The position numbers and the translations under genes are program-made. From the NCBI GenBank assembly GCA_036267975.1, contig DATAVA010000007.1, positions 13,968 to 77,967 on the forward strand: DNA of 64,000 nucleotides, read 5' to 3'. The notes beneath the pieces are model-generated. The model was not told the origin of the DNA, did no database searches, and worked only from the letters and a program-made list of their open reading frames with translations. Each line of letters begins with the position of its first letter. Positions within the stretch are counted from its first letter, which is position 1. Source of the stretch: DAIDKA01 sp036267975. Lineage in GTDB: Bacteria > Pseudomonadota > Gammaproteobacteria > Steroidobacterales > Steroidobacteraceae. Below, in pieces: positions 24,186-32,893 of the stretch.

Positions 24186-24931
24186 CGCGTGGATTGTATA
24201 TGGCTGGGGCTTGGCCGCGCCACGCGCGGACCAAATAGCGCGGTGCCGATACGCAGCATCGTTGCCCCTTCATGGACCGCGGCCTCCAGGTCGGAACTCA
24301 TCCCCATCGACAGCGTATCCAGCCCGGCACCGTCCGCGTTCACGCTCTCAAACAACTCGCGCAGCTGATGCAGCCAGTAGCGCTGGCGTGCCCGATCCAC
24401 TGCGGGTGGCGGCAGGCACATCAGTCCACGCACTGTCAGCCGGGGGAGCGGTGCGATCTCGCGCAGCAGCTGCCGCAATGCGATCGGTTCGACGCCGGCC
24501 TTGCTGCCTTCGCCGCCGATATTGACCTGCACGCAGATATTCAACGGCGGGGCGTGGAACGGACGCTGTTCGGAGAGCCGCTCGGCGATGCGCAGCCGCT
24601 CGACGGTATGGACCCAGGCGAAGTTTTCGGCGACGGCGCGAGTCTTGTTGGCCTGCAGCGCACCGATGAAGTGCCAGATCGGGGTACGCGCCGCGAGCGC
24701 CGCCATTTTTGGCAGCGCCTCCTGGACGTAACTCTCGCCGAAATCGCGCAGCCCGGCGTTGAGCGCGAGCTCAAGGACTGCGGCGGGCTGTCCCTTGCTG
24801 GCGCCGACGAGTGTGATCTGCTCCACACTCCGGCCGGATTCCCCGACGGCGGCCTGGATCCGCGCTTGAATACCCGCGAGATTCTCGGCAAAGCGCTGCG
24901 GCGGTGGTGAATTCTGTGGATCTATTAACAT
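24182..24931 (-). CDS. yggS: YggS family PLP homeostasis protein
   Basis: The 249-residue product is a PLP-binding TIM-barrel protein. LVGASKGQPAAV holds the PLP Lys, followed by FGESYVQEALPKM, WHFIGALQANKT and the phosphate-binding end LSMGMSSDLEAAVHEGATMLRIGTALFG. It lacks enzyme activity in characterised homologues and buffers cellular PLP. The SKxQP motif normally begins with V or A then SK; here the flanking residues are slightly atypical. It is the first gene of the yggS-proC-yggT operon and is divergent from pilT. Confidence 0.93.
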   Translation of the reverse strand: MLIDPQNSPPPQRFAENLAGIQARIQAAVGESGRSVEQITLVGASKGQPAAVLELALNAGLRDFGESYVQEALPKMAALAARTPIWHFIGALQANKTRAVAENFAWVHTVERLRIAERLSEQRPFHAPPLNICVQVNIGGEGSKAGVEPIALRQLLREIAPLPRLTVRGLMCLPPPAVDRARQRYWLHQLRELFESVNADGAGLDTLSMGMSSDLEAAVHEGATMLRIGTALFGPRVARPSPSHIQSTR

Positions 24932-24953
24932 ATGAGAAGCCCAGGCCCTCCGC

Positions 24954-24959
24954 TATACT
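24954..24959 (+). promoter_or_regulatory. candidate -10 element for pilT
   Basis: TATACT at 24954-24959 lies in the 118-base gap between the divergent yggS and pilT starts. It is a good -10 sequence, but no convincing -35 hexamer is found 16-18 bases upstream, so an activator or another sigma factor could be involved. Confidence 0.35.
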
Positions 24960-25049
24960 CAACCGGCATTTTTCGTATGTTTCGCGCCACTTACAGCTGT
25001 GTCCGGCATGCCTGTTTGCGTCGCACCAGCCGTCCTTCGAGGAACTTCA

Positions 25050-26090
25050 ATGGCCGTAGACATTGCGCAGCTGCTCGCGTTCGCGGTGAAGAACAGCGCT
25101 TCGGACCTGCACCTCTCCGCGGGCGTGCCGCCGATGATCCGGGTCGATGGCGACATGAAGCGGATCAACATGCCGGCACTTGCCCACAAGGAAGTGCACA
25201 GCATGGTGTACGACATCATGAACGACAAGCAGCGCAAGGCGTACGAGGAATTCTTCGAGACCGACTTCTCCTTCGAGATTCCGAAGCTCGCGCGCTTCCG
25301 CGTCAATGCCTTCAACCAGAACCGCGGTGCCGGCGCTGTATTCCGCACCATCCCGTCGCTGATCCTGACCCTCGACGATCTGGCCTGCCCGAAGATCTTC
25401 CGCGATCTGTGCATGCTGCCGCGCGGCCTGGTGCTGGTCACGGGACCCACCGGATCGGGCAAGTCCACCACGCTCGCGGCCATGGTCAACCACGTCAACG
25501 ACAATCGCCCCGATCACATCATCACCATCGAGGATCCGATCGAGTTCGTGCACGAATCCAAGCGCTGCCTGATCAACCAGCGCGAAGTGCACCGGGACAC
25601 CCTCGGCTTCTCCGAGGCGCTGCGCTCGGCGCTGCGCGAAGATCCGGACGTGGTGCTGGTCGGTGAAATGCGCGACCTGGAGACCATCCGCCTGGCGTTG
25701 TCCGCGGCGGAGACCGGACACCTCGTCTTTGGGACGCTGCATACCAGTTCTGCGGCGAAGACCATTGATCGTATCGTCGACGTGTTTCCGGCCGCCGAGA
25801 AGGAAATGGTGCGCTCCATGCTCTCCGAGAGCCTGCGCGCGGTCATCTCCCAGACCCTGCTAAAGAAGAACGGCGGCGGGCGCATCGCGGCGCATGAAAT
25901 CATGATTGGCACTCCGGCCATCCGCAACCTGATCCGCGAAGGCAAGATTGCCCAGATGTTCTCGGCCATCCAGACCGGACAGGCGTTGGGTATGCAGACC
26001 CTGGATCAGTGCCTGACCGACATGGTGTCCAAGGGCTTGGTAAGCAAGGAGGAGGCGCGTTACAAGGCCTCCAACAAGGACGCCCTGTAG
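25050..26090 (+). CDS. pilT: type IV pilus retraction ATPase PilT
   Basis: The start is ATG 25050, with GAGGA (25039-25043) 6 bases upstream, giving 346 residues as in PilT. The sequence begins MAVDIAQLLAFAVKNSASDLHLSAG. The Walker A motif is GPTGSGKSTT, the Asp box is IITIEDPIEFVH, Walker B is VVLVGEMRD and the His box is GHLVFGTLHT. The C-terminal AIRNLIREGKIAQMFSAIQTG is the AIRNLIRE motif needed for retraction. The hexameric ATPase depolymerises type IV pili and drives twitching. First gene of a tandem of three PilT-family genes. Confidence 0.97.
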   Translation: MAVDIAQLLAFAVKNSASDLHLSAGVPPMIRVDGDMKRINMPALAHKEVHSMVYDIMNDKQRKAYEEFFETDFSFEIPKLARFRVNAFNQNRGAGAVFRTIPSLILTLDDLACPKIFRDLCMLPRGLVLVTGPTGSGKSTTLAAMVNHVNDNRPDHIITIEDPIEFVHESKRCLINQREVHRDTLGFSEALRSALREDPDVVLVGEMRDLETIRLALSAAETGHLVFGTLHTSSAAKTIDRIVDVFPAAEKEMVRSMLSESLRAVISQTLLKKNGGGRIAAHEIMIGTPAIRNLIREGKIAQMFSAIQTGQALGMQTLDQCLTDMVSKGLVSKEEARYKASNKDAL

Positions 26091-26117
26091 GACCCGCACG
26101 GCGCCGAGGACCAAACT

Positions 26118-27275
26118 ATGGATCGCGATCAAGCAATCAAGCTGATGCAGGACCTGCTGCGTCGCGTCACTGAAAAGAAAGCCTCCGACCTGTTCATCAC
26201 GGCGGGCTTTCCGCCGGCCATCAAGATCGACGGCGAAGTGCGGCCGCAGAGCGACCGCGCGCTCACCGCCGAGCAGTCCGCCACCTTGGTCCGCGCGATC
26301 ATGAATGACCGGCAGACCAAGGAGTTCGACGCCAGCAAGGAATGCAATTTCGCCATTTCCCCGCCGGGTATCGGCCGCTTCCGCGTCAGCGCCTTCGTGC
26401 AGCAGGGTGCCGTCGGGGCCGTGATCCGTCTGATCAACGCCAAGATTCCGAGTTTCGAGGAACTGGACCTGCCGCCGATCCTGAAGGAAGTCGCCCTGAG
26501 CAAGCGCGGGCTGGTCATGATTGTCGGCGGCACCGGCTCCGGCAAATCGACGTCACTGGCGGCCATGATCGGTCACCGCAACGAGAACACCAAGCATCAC
26601 ATCGTCACCATCGAAGACCCAGTCGAGTACGTGCATCACCACAAAGGCTGCGTGATCACACACCGTGAAGTGGGCGTGGACACCGAGTCCTGGCATGCGG
26701 CGCTGAAGAACACGCTGCGCCAGGCCCCCGACGTCATCCTCATCGGTGAGGTGCGCGACCGCGAAACCATGGAATACGCCATCCAGTTCGCCGAAACGGG
26801 CCACCTGGTACTGGCCACCCTGCACGCCAACAGCGCCAACCAGGCGCTGGATCGCATCATCAACTTCTTCCCCGATGAGCGGCGCGAGCAGCTGCTCATG
26901 GACCTGTCGTTGAATATCCGCGCGTTCGTGTCGCAACGGCTGATTCCGCGTGAATCGGGCGGGGGCCGGATTGCCGCCACGGAGATCATGCTCAATTCGC
27001 CCCTGATCCAGGACCTGATCTTCAAGGGCGAAGTGGTCAAGATCAAGGAGGTCATGTCGCGCTCGACCCGCTTGGGAATGCGCACCTTCGACCAGTCGCT
27101 GTACGAACTGTACGAGGGCGGCTACATCTCCTACGAGGATGCGCTGCGCAATGCGGACTCCAAGAACGAGCTGCGCCTGCGCATCAAGCTGGAAAGCCGC
27201 CGCGAGCATGTCGATGCGGGTGACGGCGGGCTGTCCATCGCCGAGGAAGCCGACGGCGGAGGCAAGAACTTGTGA
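26118..27275 (+). CDS. pilU: PilT-family ATPase PilU
   Basis: The 385-residue protein resembles PilU: MDRDQAIKLMQDLLRRVTEKKASDLFITAG, Walker A GGTGSGKSTS, HIVTIEDPVEYVHHHKGCV, VILIGEVRDRETM, HLVLATLHANS. The long C-terminal tail (RIKLESRREHVDAGDGGLS) after the core is typical of PilU. PilU works with PilT as an auxiliary retraction motor, needed for high-force retraction. It follows pilT by 27 bases and overlaps the third ATPase gene by 4 bases. Confidence 0.94.
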   Translation: MDRDQAIKLMQDLLRRVTEKKASDLFITAGFPPAIKIDGEVRPQSDRALTAEQSATLVRAIMNDRQTKEFDASKECNFAISPPGIGRFRVSAFVQQGAVGAVIRLINAKIPSFEELDLPPILKEVALSKRGLVMIVGGTGSGKSTSLAAMIGHRNENTKHHIVTIEDPVEYVHHHKGCVITHREVGVDTESWHAALKNTLRQAPDVILIGEVRDRETMEYAIQFAETGHLVLATLHANSANQALDRIINFFPDERREQLLMDLSLNIRAFVSQRLIPRESGGGRIAATEIMLNSPLIQDLIFKGEVVKIKEVMSRSTRLGMRTFDQSLYELYEGGYISYEDALRNADSKNELRLRIKLESRREHVDAGDGGLSIAEEADGGGKNL

Positions 27276-28426
27276 ATGCGGTCAGCGATGATCTGCTGCC
27301 CGAATCGGACGGGCCGGAGCTGCGCGCCGCGCAGGGTCCAGCCGGTGCCGACTCCCCCGCGCAGACCGTCCTGAATACCAAGCCGCTGTTCAAGCTGATG
27401 GTGGAGAAGAAAGCCTCGGACCTGTTCTTCACTGCCAATGCACCCATCAAGATCAAGATTGAAGGGCAGATCTACCCGGTCAACAAGAACGTGCTGACTC
27501 CGGAAGTCGTGCGTCAGACCGCCCTGGGACTGATGAGCCAGGAGCAGCGCGAGCGCTTCCAGGAGGACCTGGAGATCGACTTTGCGATCTCCCGTCCCGG
27601 ACTTGGACGCTTTCGCGTCAATATTTTCATGCAGCGCGGCTACCCGGCCGTGGTGCTGCGCTACATCACCGCCGACATGCCGCGCCTGGAGTCCTTGAAC
27701 CTCCCGGATGTCATGCGCGACCTCATCATGCTCAAGCGCGGCCTGGTGCTGGTGGTCGGCGCGACCGGCTCCGGCAAGTCCACGACCATCGCGGCGATGA
27801 TCAACCATCGCAACGAGGGCTCCTCGGATCACATCGTGACCATTGAGGATCCGATCGAGTTCCTGCATACCAACAAGCGCTCCATCGTCAATCAGCGCGA
27901 GGTCGGCCTCGACACGAAATCCTTCTCCCGCGCGCTGCGCAGCGTCATGCGGGCCGCGCCCGATGTCATCCTGGTCGGTGAAATCCGCGACCGGGAGAGC
28001 ATGGAGGCGGCGATCAACCTGGCCGGTACCGGGCACCTGGTGCTGGCCACCCTGCACGCCAACAACTGCGCCGAGACCCTCGATCGCATCATCAACATGT
28101 TCCCGCGCGAGCAGCACAACCAGATCTTCCTGGACCTGTCGCAGTACCTGCGGGCCGTGTTGGCGCAGCGACTGGTGATGGGCAAGGATGGCAAGCGCGT
28201 CGCGGCGGTCGAGGTGATGCTCAACACGCCGCATATCGGCGAGCTGATCAAGAAGGGCGACGTCATGGCCATCAAGGAGGCCATCATCGCCAGCGGCGAG
28301 CGCGGCGTGCAGAGCTTCGATGTTGCCCTGCACGGGCTCGTGAAGCAGAACCGCGTCACCCTGGATGAGGCGCTGATGCACGCCGACTCGCGCGCCAACC
28401 TCGAGACCAAGATCAACTTCGGTTGA
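27272..28426 (+). CDS. third PilT/PilU-family ATPase
   Basis: The 384-residue protein begins with about 35 extra acidic and Pro/Ala-rich residues, then VEKKASDLFFTANAPIKIKIEGQIYPV. It has Walker A GATGSGKSTT, HIVTIEDPIEFLHTNKRSIV, VILVGEIRDRESM and HLVLATLHANNC, and ends LETKINFG without the long PilU tail. The motor core is complete, so it should hydrolyse ATP. It is nearer to PilU than to PilT. The GTG start at 27272 overlaps the pilU stop (GTGA). The 3' end overlaps convergent pyrB by 14 bases. Confidence 0.9.
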   Translation: MNAVSDDLLPESDGPELRAAQGPAGADSPAQTVLNTKPLFKLMVEKKASDLFFTANAPIKIKIEGQIYPVNKNVLTPEVVRQTALGLMSQEQRERFQEDLEIDFAISRPGLGRFRVNIFMQRGYPAVVLRYITADMPRLESLNLPDVMRDLIMLKRGLVLVVGATGSGKSTTIAAMINHRNEGSSDHIVTIEDPIEFLHTNKRSIVNQREVGLDTKSFSRALRSVMRAAPDVILVGEIRDRESMEAAINLAGTGHLVLATLHANNCAETLDRIINMFPREQHNQIFLDLSQYLRAVLAQRLVMGKDGKRVAAVEVMLNTPHIGELIKKGDVMAIKEAIIASGERGVQSFDVALHGLVKQNRVTLDEALMHADSRANLETKINFG

Positions 28427-29393
28427 GGATGACCTCGGCCAGGACGGCCATGCGCACGGCGACGCCGTTGCGCACCTGATCACGAATCGCCGACTGCGGG
28501 CCGTCCGCCACATCCGAGGCGATCTCGATGCCGCGGTTCATCGGCTGCGGATGCATGACGATGGCATCCGGCTTCGCCAGCTGCAGCCGCTCCGGCGTCA
28601 GGCCGTACTTCGCGAAATAGCGATCGGCGTCGGGAAGCGATGCCTGGCTCATGCGCTCCTTCTGGATGCGCAGCATCATGATGACATCCGCATCCTTCAG
28701 CCCCTTGGCCAGGGTCGTGTGCCGGGCGCAGCCGGGAAATTCGCCCGGCTCGGGCATGAATACCGGCGGGGCGACGATGCGCAGCTCGCCCACGCCGAGC
28801 GCCGTGAGGACGTGATAGGCCGAGCGCGCGACGCGCGAATGACGCACATCACCGACGATGGCGACCGACAGCTGCGAGAAGTCAGGCTTGCGCTGCTGGA
28901 TGGTGAGCGCATCGAGCAGACCCTGGGTGGGGTGGGCCACATGCGCTTCGCCGGCCGAAAGCACGCTGACGTGGGGCCGCACATGATCGGCCACCAGCCC
29001 GGGGATGCCTTCCTCGGCATCGCGGATCACCAGCACGTCCACGTGCAGCGCTTCGAGGGTATAGATGGTGTCGAGCATGCTCTCGCCCTTGACCCGCGAG
29101 GACAGCTGCAGCTCCAGATTGACCACATCCGCACCGAGCCGCTTCGCGGCCAGCTCGAACGACACGCGCGTGCGGGTGGAGGGTTCGGTGAACAGGTTCG
29201 CGACCGTGATGCCTGCGAGGTCGCGCGAGGCCGGCGGCGGCTCCCCGAGCGCCCGCACGTAGGATTGCGAACGCTCGAGCAGGTTCAGGAGCACGTCCTG
29301 TTCGAGGCCGCCGAGGGTCAGCAGGTGGCGCAGGTGGCCATTCTCGCGCAGCTGCTGAGTGATGGCGCGGATGGTCACGGTGTTTTCGGTCAC
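28413..29393 (-). CDS. pyrB: aspartate carbamoyltransferase catalytic subunit
   Basis: The 326-residue enzyme condenses carbamoyl phosphate with aspartate, the committed step of pyrimidine synthesis. The carbamoyl-phosphate loop is FTEPSTRTRVSFE, followed by SSRVKGESMLDTI, HVAHPTQGLLDALTI, VGDVRHSRVARS and MHPQPMNRGIEI. The start is GTG 29393, overlapping the ruvX stop (GTGA). No dihydroorotase-like gene adjoins it in the window, whereas many pseudomonad-type operons have pyrBC; a regulatory PyrI is also absent here. Confidence 0.95.
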   Translation of the reverse strand: MTENTVTIRAITQQLRENGHLRHLLTLGGLEQDVLLNLLERSQSYVRALGEPPPASRDLAGITVANLFTEPSTRTRVSFELAAKRLGADVVNLELQLSSRVKGESMLDTIYTLEALHVDVLVIRDAEEGIPGLVADHVRPHVSVLSAGEAHVAHPTQGLLDALTIQQRKPDFSQLSVAIVGDVRHSRVARSAYHVLTALGVGELRIVAPPVFMPEPGEFPGCARHTTLAKGLKDADVIMMLRIQKERMSQASLPDADRYFAKYGLTPERLQLAKPDAIVMHPQPMNRGIEIASDVADGPQSAIRDQVRNGVAVRMAVLAEVILNRS

Positions 29394-29851
29394 GACTTGC
29401 GGTCCCCTTCTCCGGCCAACCAGCGCGTCAGGATGACTGCGGCAGCGGCGCTGTCAATGTCTTCACGTTGCACGCGGCGGCGGCGCTGGCCGCTGGCGCG
29501 CCGCGCCTTGAGCGCGCTGCCGGCTTCGATGGAGGAGCCGTGTTCGTCGACATGCTCCACCGGCAGCGCAAAGCGAACGCGAAGTTCGGCGCCGAAGTCG
29601 CGCGCGGCCTGCGCCGTGCTGCCATCGCTGCCGTCGGCATTATAAGGGACGCCGACGATGAGCACGTGCGGGGCGAGGGCGCGGATCTCGCGCGCCACGG
29701 CGCTCCAGTCCGGCACGCCGTCACGGGCGGCGACGGCTGGGCGTGGCGCGGCGGTGGCGGTCAGGGTGTCGCCGGCGGCCATGCCGATGCGCCGCCGACC
29801 ATAGTCAAAGGCCAGCGCGATGCGCGGGCCGGTTGCGGGCGGCTCAGGCAT
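29390..29851 (-). CDS. ruvX: Holliday junction resolvase-like protein RuvX (YqgF)
   Basis: The 153-residue RNase H-fold protein starts with IALAFDYGRRRIGMA (first catalytic Asp). VLIVGVPYNADGS follows, then VEHVDEHGSSIEAGSAL, where most homologues have VDERL/FST-EA, and EDIDSAAAAVILTRWL with the last catalytic Asp. The family functions in 16S rRNA 5' processing and possibly in recombination. The Arg-to-His and aromatic-to-Gly change in the DER motif is unusual. It overlaps algH by 8 bases and pyrB by 4. Confidence 0.88.
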   Translation of the reverse strand: MPEPPATGPRIALAFDYGRRRIGMAAGDTLTATAAPRPAVAARDGVPDWSAVAREIRALAPHVLIVGVPYNADGSDGSTAQAARDFGAELRVRFALPVEHVDEHGSSIEAGSALKARRASGQRRRRVQREDIDSAAAAVILTRWLAGEGDRKS

Positions 29852-30404
29852 TGCCAGCTGTGAGGCTCAGCTTCTCCACATCGACGCCGAGAAACTGCCA
29901 GGAAGCCTGCCAGCGCTTCGTAAAGGGCAGATCGAACAGCAGGCGCTCGTCCGCCGGCACCGGCAGCCAGGAGTTATCGCGGATCTCGCGCTCCAGCTGG
30001 CCCGCATCCCAGCGGGCGAACCCCAAGGCGACGTAGGCATCGCTTGGACCTTCACCGCGGGCCATCGCGGCCAGCACATCGCGCGAGGTGGTGATCTGGA
30101 TGAGCTCGGAGACCTTGTGGGTCGAATCCCACTCACCGCCCGGGCGGTGCAGCACGAAGCCACGGTCCGTGCGCACCGGGCCGCCGCACAGCACTGCCTG
30201 CGCACCGATCTGCTCGTCGCGGGGCTCCAGCTTCATCTGCGAAAGCACATCGCGCAGCATCATCGGCGAGGGTTTGTTCAAAACCAGCCCGAGGGCGCCT
30301 TTGTCACTGTGCTCACACACCAGCGTGACCGAATGCGAAAAGTCACTGCCGGTCAGCGCCGGCATCGCGATGAGCAGGTGGTTGGTAAAGCTCGTTGGCG
30401 TCAC
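29844..30404 (-). CDS. algH: YqgE/AlgH family protein
   Basis: I choose GTG 30404, which yields 186 residues, the usual length of the family. It begins MTPTSFTNHLLIAMPALTGSDFSHSVTLVCEHSDKGALGLVLNKP, the diagnostic N terminus, followed by LCGGPVRTDRGFVLHRP and YVALGFARWDAGQLEREI. The family is cytosolic and of unclear biochemical role; it was first named as an alginate regulator in Pseudomonas. Its position between tonB and ruvX is conserved in gammaproteobacteria. Confidence 0.93.
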   Translation of the reverse strand: MTPTSFTNHLLIAMPALTGSDFSHSVTLVCEHSDKGALGLVLNKPSPMMLRDVLSQMKLEPRDEQIGAQAVLCGGPVRTDRGFVLHRPGGEWDSTHKVSELIQITTSRDVLAAMARGEGPSDAYVALGFARWDAGQLEREIRDNSWLPVPADERLLFDLPFTKRWQASWQFLGVDVEKLSLTAGNA

Positions 30405-30435
30405 AGCGCGAGTATGGCGGCAGAGGGCGGAGGGC

Positions 30436-31338
30436 TCAAGGAACCGCGTCCACGGGTCCTGTGGCGACCCGGCCCCCCGTGAACTGCCATTCGTAGGCGA
30501 ACTCCAGGGTGCGGTAGCGCGCGGCCAGATCGGGCGGGAAGGGATCGAACGGGTTCGCGAGCTTGAGGATGGCGAGCGCCGCGGCATCGAGGTCCGGATA
30601 GCCGCTGCTGGTGAGGATTTCGGCCTTCGCCAGGTGGCCGTCCGCGCCGATCGCGACTTCCAGCACCGGGCTGGCCCGGACGCCGGCGCGCAGGGCGGCC
30701 GTGGGGTAGTTGAGGGTGCCGATGCGCTCGACGCGCCGCCGCCAGTGGTCCAGGTAGGGGGCGACGATCGACTCGCGCGTGTCCGGGGCGAGCAACAGCT
30801 GCGCGCGCTGCGCGCCGCGCAATTGCACGGCCCCGGTATCACTGTCGGCCGGGCGCGGCACGGTCGCCACAGCCGCTGCCAGCGGCTGTTCCTGGTTCGA
30901 CCCGTCCTCACCCCGAACGCCCGAAAAGTAGCGGATGTCGATGCGTTGGGCCGCGGTGGCCACGACCGGGTCATCGGCCCGGCTCGCCGCGGGCGCGGAA
31001 CTCCTCAGGCTGGTGCCTTCGGCGACACCGCTGTTGACCGGCGGTGAGGCGGGCGCAGTCTGATTGTGCGCCACCGCCGGCGCCGAGGTATTGCCGGAGC
31101 CCAGCTGCGTACGTTGGGCGAGATAGGCCGCGGTGTCGTTGTGGTCCGCCGTCGGCAGTTCGTCGGAGGTCAGCAGCACATCGAGGCCCCGGGCACTGCT
31201 GTTACGGCCGCTGCCACCGGCAAACGTCAGGCCGAGGATGACCATGCCGTGAATCAGGGCCGCGATGAACAGGGTCATCAGCAGCCGATCGCGAACCGGG
31301 GCCGACCCTTCGCGTGGAATGAGCGCCCGCATCGCCAT
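30436..31338 (-). CDS. tonB: TonB-family energy transducer
   Basis: The 300-residue protein has an N-terminal membrane helix (LLMTLFIAALIHGMVILGLTFAG), a long periplasmic linker rich in Ala, Ser and Thr, and a TonB C-terminal domain from about residue 205: SPVLEVAIGADGHLAKAEILTSSGYPDLDAAALAIL. Unlike E. coli TonB the linker lacks Glu-Pro/Lys-Pro repeats. No exbB or exbD is in the window. TonB homologues at this spot between gshB and algH are common, and their receptor is usually unknown. Confidence 0.87.
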   Translation of the reverse strand: MAMRALIPREGSAPVRDRLLMTLFIAALIHGMVILGLTFAGGSGRNSSARGLDVLLTSDELPTADHNDTAAYLAQRTQLGSGNTSAPAVAHNQTAPASPPVNSGVAEGTSLRSSAPAASRADDPVVATAAQRIDIRYFSGVRGEDGSNQEQPLAAAVATVPRPADSDTGAVQLRGAQRAQLLLAPDTRESIVAPYLDHWRRRVERIGTLNYPTAALRAGVRASPVLEVAIGADGHLAKAEILTSSGYPDLDAAALAILKLANPFDPFPPDLAARYRTLEFAYEWQFTGGRVATGPVDAVP

Positions 31339-31340
31339 GG

Positions 31341-32300
31341 CTAGCGCCGCAGCCGCCGCTCAATGGCCTGCATCAGCAGGTCACCGATGTCGAGGTGAAA
31401 CTGTTTGTCGAGTTCGCGGATGCCCGTGGGGCTGGTGACATTGATTTCAGTGACAAAGCCGCCGATCACATCCAGACCCACGAACAGCATGCCGCGCGCG
31501 GCGAGCGTGGGCCCGATCTGGGCCGCAAGCCAGCGGTCGCGGTCATTCAGCGGCCGCCCGACACCCTGGGCACCCGCCGCCAGGTTGCCCCGATTGTCGT
31601 CCGCGGCGGGAATGCGCGCGAGCGCGTAGGGCACCGGCTCACCATCCACGAGCAGTACCCGCGCGTCACCGGTTTCCACAATTTCGGGAAGATAACGCTG
31701 CACCATGGCGAAGCGCGCACCCTGTGCAGTGAGCGTCTCAAAGATCACGCGGCTGTTCTTGTCCCGAGGTTCGGTGACAAAGATGGATCGGCCCCCCATG
31801 CCATCGAGCGGCTTGCAGACGATCTTGCCGTGTTCACGGGCGAAGGCATCCATGTCAGACATGCTGCGCGTGATCAGTGTCGGGGCGCAGCAGTCCGGAA
31901 ACCACGCCGTGTACACCTTTTCATTCATGTCGCGCAGCCCCTGCGGCCGGTTCGCGACCAACGCGCCCTGCTCTTCGGCGCGACCCAGAATGTAGCTGGT
32001 ATGGATGAACTCCATGTCGAAGGGCGGGTCCTTACGCATCAGGATGACGTTGAAGGCGCCCAGCGGCTGCCTACTGCGCTCGCCCAGCGCGAACCAGCCG
32101 GCCGCATCCGCACGGACGGTCAGCGGACGCGAATGCCCCATGGCCACGCCATCGCGCAGGAACAGGTCCTGCTGCTCCAGATAATGCAGCTCAAACCCGC
32201 GCGACTGGGCGGCCAGCAGCATCGCGAGGGTCGAATCCTTCGCATACTTGATCCCCGCGATGGGGTCCATGACAACGGCAAGTCGGATGTTCGGGGTCAT
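31341..32300 (-). CDS. gshB: glutathione synthetase
   Basis: The 319-residue ATP-grasp enzyme joins glycine to gamma-glutamylcysteine. Visible motifs are MDPIAGIKYAKDST at the N terminus, MRKDPPFDMEFIHTSYIL, VCKPLDGMGGRSIF (ATP-binding lysine and glycine loop), RYLPEI and FVGLDVIGGFVTEINVTSPTGIRE (metal ligands and substrate). All are canonical for proteobacterial GshB. It is the first gene of a five-gene minus-strand run gshB-tonB-algH-ruvX-pyrB with gaps of 2 to 31 bases or overlaps. Confidence 0.97.
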   Translation of the reverse strand: MTPNIRLAVVMDPIAGIKYAKDSTLAMLLAAQSRGFELHYLEQQDLFLRDGVAMGHSRPLTVRADAAGWFALGERSRQPLGAFNVILMRKDPPFDMEFIHTSYILGRAEEQGALVANRPQGLRDMNEKVYTAWFPDCCAPTLITRSMSDMDAFAREHGKIVCKPLDGMGGRSIFVTEPRDKNSRVIFETLTAQGARFAMVQRYLPEIVETGDARVLLVDGEPVPYALARIPAADDNRGNLAAGAQGVGRPLNDRDRWLAAQIGPTLAARGMLFVGLDVIGGFVTEINVTSPTGIRELDKQFHLDIGDLLMQAIERRLRR

Positions 32301-32495
32301 GTCGCCAGTTTCGCACGCCCCACAGAGCGGGAGTTACGTCGCAAGACGCGAATGCCGCACACCTAATGGCGGCGCCGATGTGCAAAATCGTGACGAGTCT
32401 GCCATAGCAGGGGGTGTGCCGATATGTTAAAACCCGAACGGCCTGCAATTCGGGCAGGCGACCATTGGGAACCTAAGGTGGAAGGAGTCGTCTCC

Positions 32496-32888
32496 GTGTC
32501 CGGCACCAATTCGAAGCTCCAGGGCCTCAAGGTACTGGTCATCGATGACAGCAAGACCATCCGCCGGACGGCTGAAACCCTGCTGGCCAAGGAAGGCTGC
32601 GAAGTCTTCACCGCCATCGATGGCTTCGACGCCCTGGCCAAGATCGCCGACCACCAGCCCGATATCGTCTTCGTGGACATCATGATGCCGCGCCTGGATG
32701 GCTATCAGACCTGTTCACTGATCAAGCACAACAAGGTGTTTCGCGCCATCCCGGTCATTATGCTGTCCTCCAAGGACGGACTGTTCGACCGCGCGCGCGG
32801 CCGCATCGTGGGTTCCGAGCACTATCTGACCAAGCCGTTCACGAAGGACGAGCTGCTGAGCGCAATCGAAACGCATATTGGGAGATGA
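32496..32888 (+). CDS. pilG: twitching motility response regulator PilG
   Basis: I choose GTG 32496 because AAGGAG (32482-32487) sits 8 bases upstream; the in-frame ATG at 32424 has no ribosome site. This gives 130 residues, near the 135 of PilG. It is a stand-alone receiver: LKVLVIDDSKTIRR (acidic pair), IVFVDIMMPRLDGYQT with the phospho-Asp, MLSSKD and YLTKPFTKDELL with the conserved Lys. In the Pil-Chp pathway PilG promotes pilus extension and cyclic-AMP production. First gene of the operon pilG-pilH-pilI-pilJ-chpA-chpC. Confidence 0.93.
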   Translation: MSGTNSKLQGLKVLVIDDSKTIRRTAETLLAKEGCEVFTAIDGFDALAKIADHQPDIVFVDIMMPRLDGYQTCSLIKHNKVFRAIPVIMLSSKDGLFDRARGRIVGSEHYLTKPFTKDELLSAIETHIGR

Positions 32889-32893
32889 TGGCA

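Noticed and set aside
32424..32495. Longer PilG starting at ATG 32424
   Set aside because: The extension is not PilG-like and lacks a ribosome site, while GTG 32496 has AAGGAG at 8 bases.
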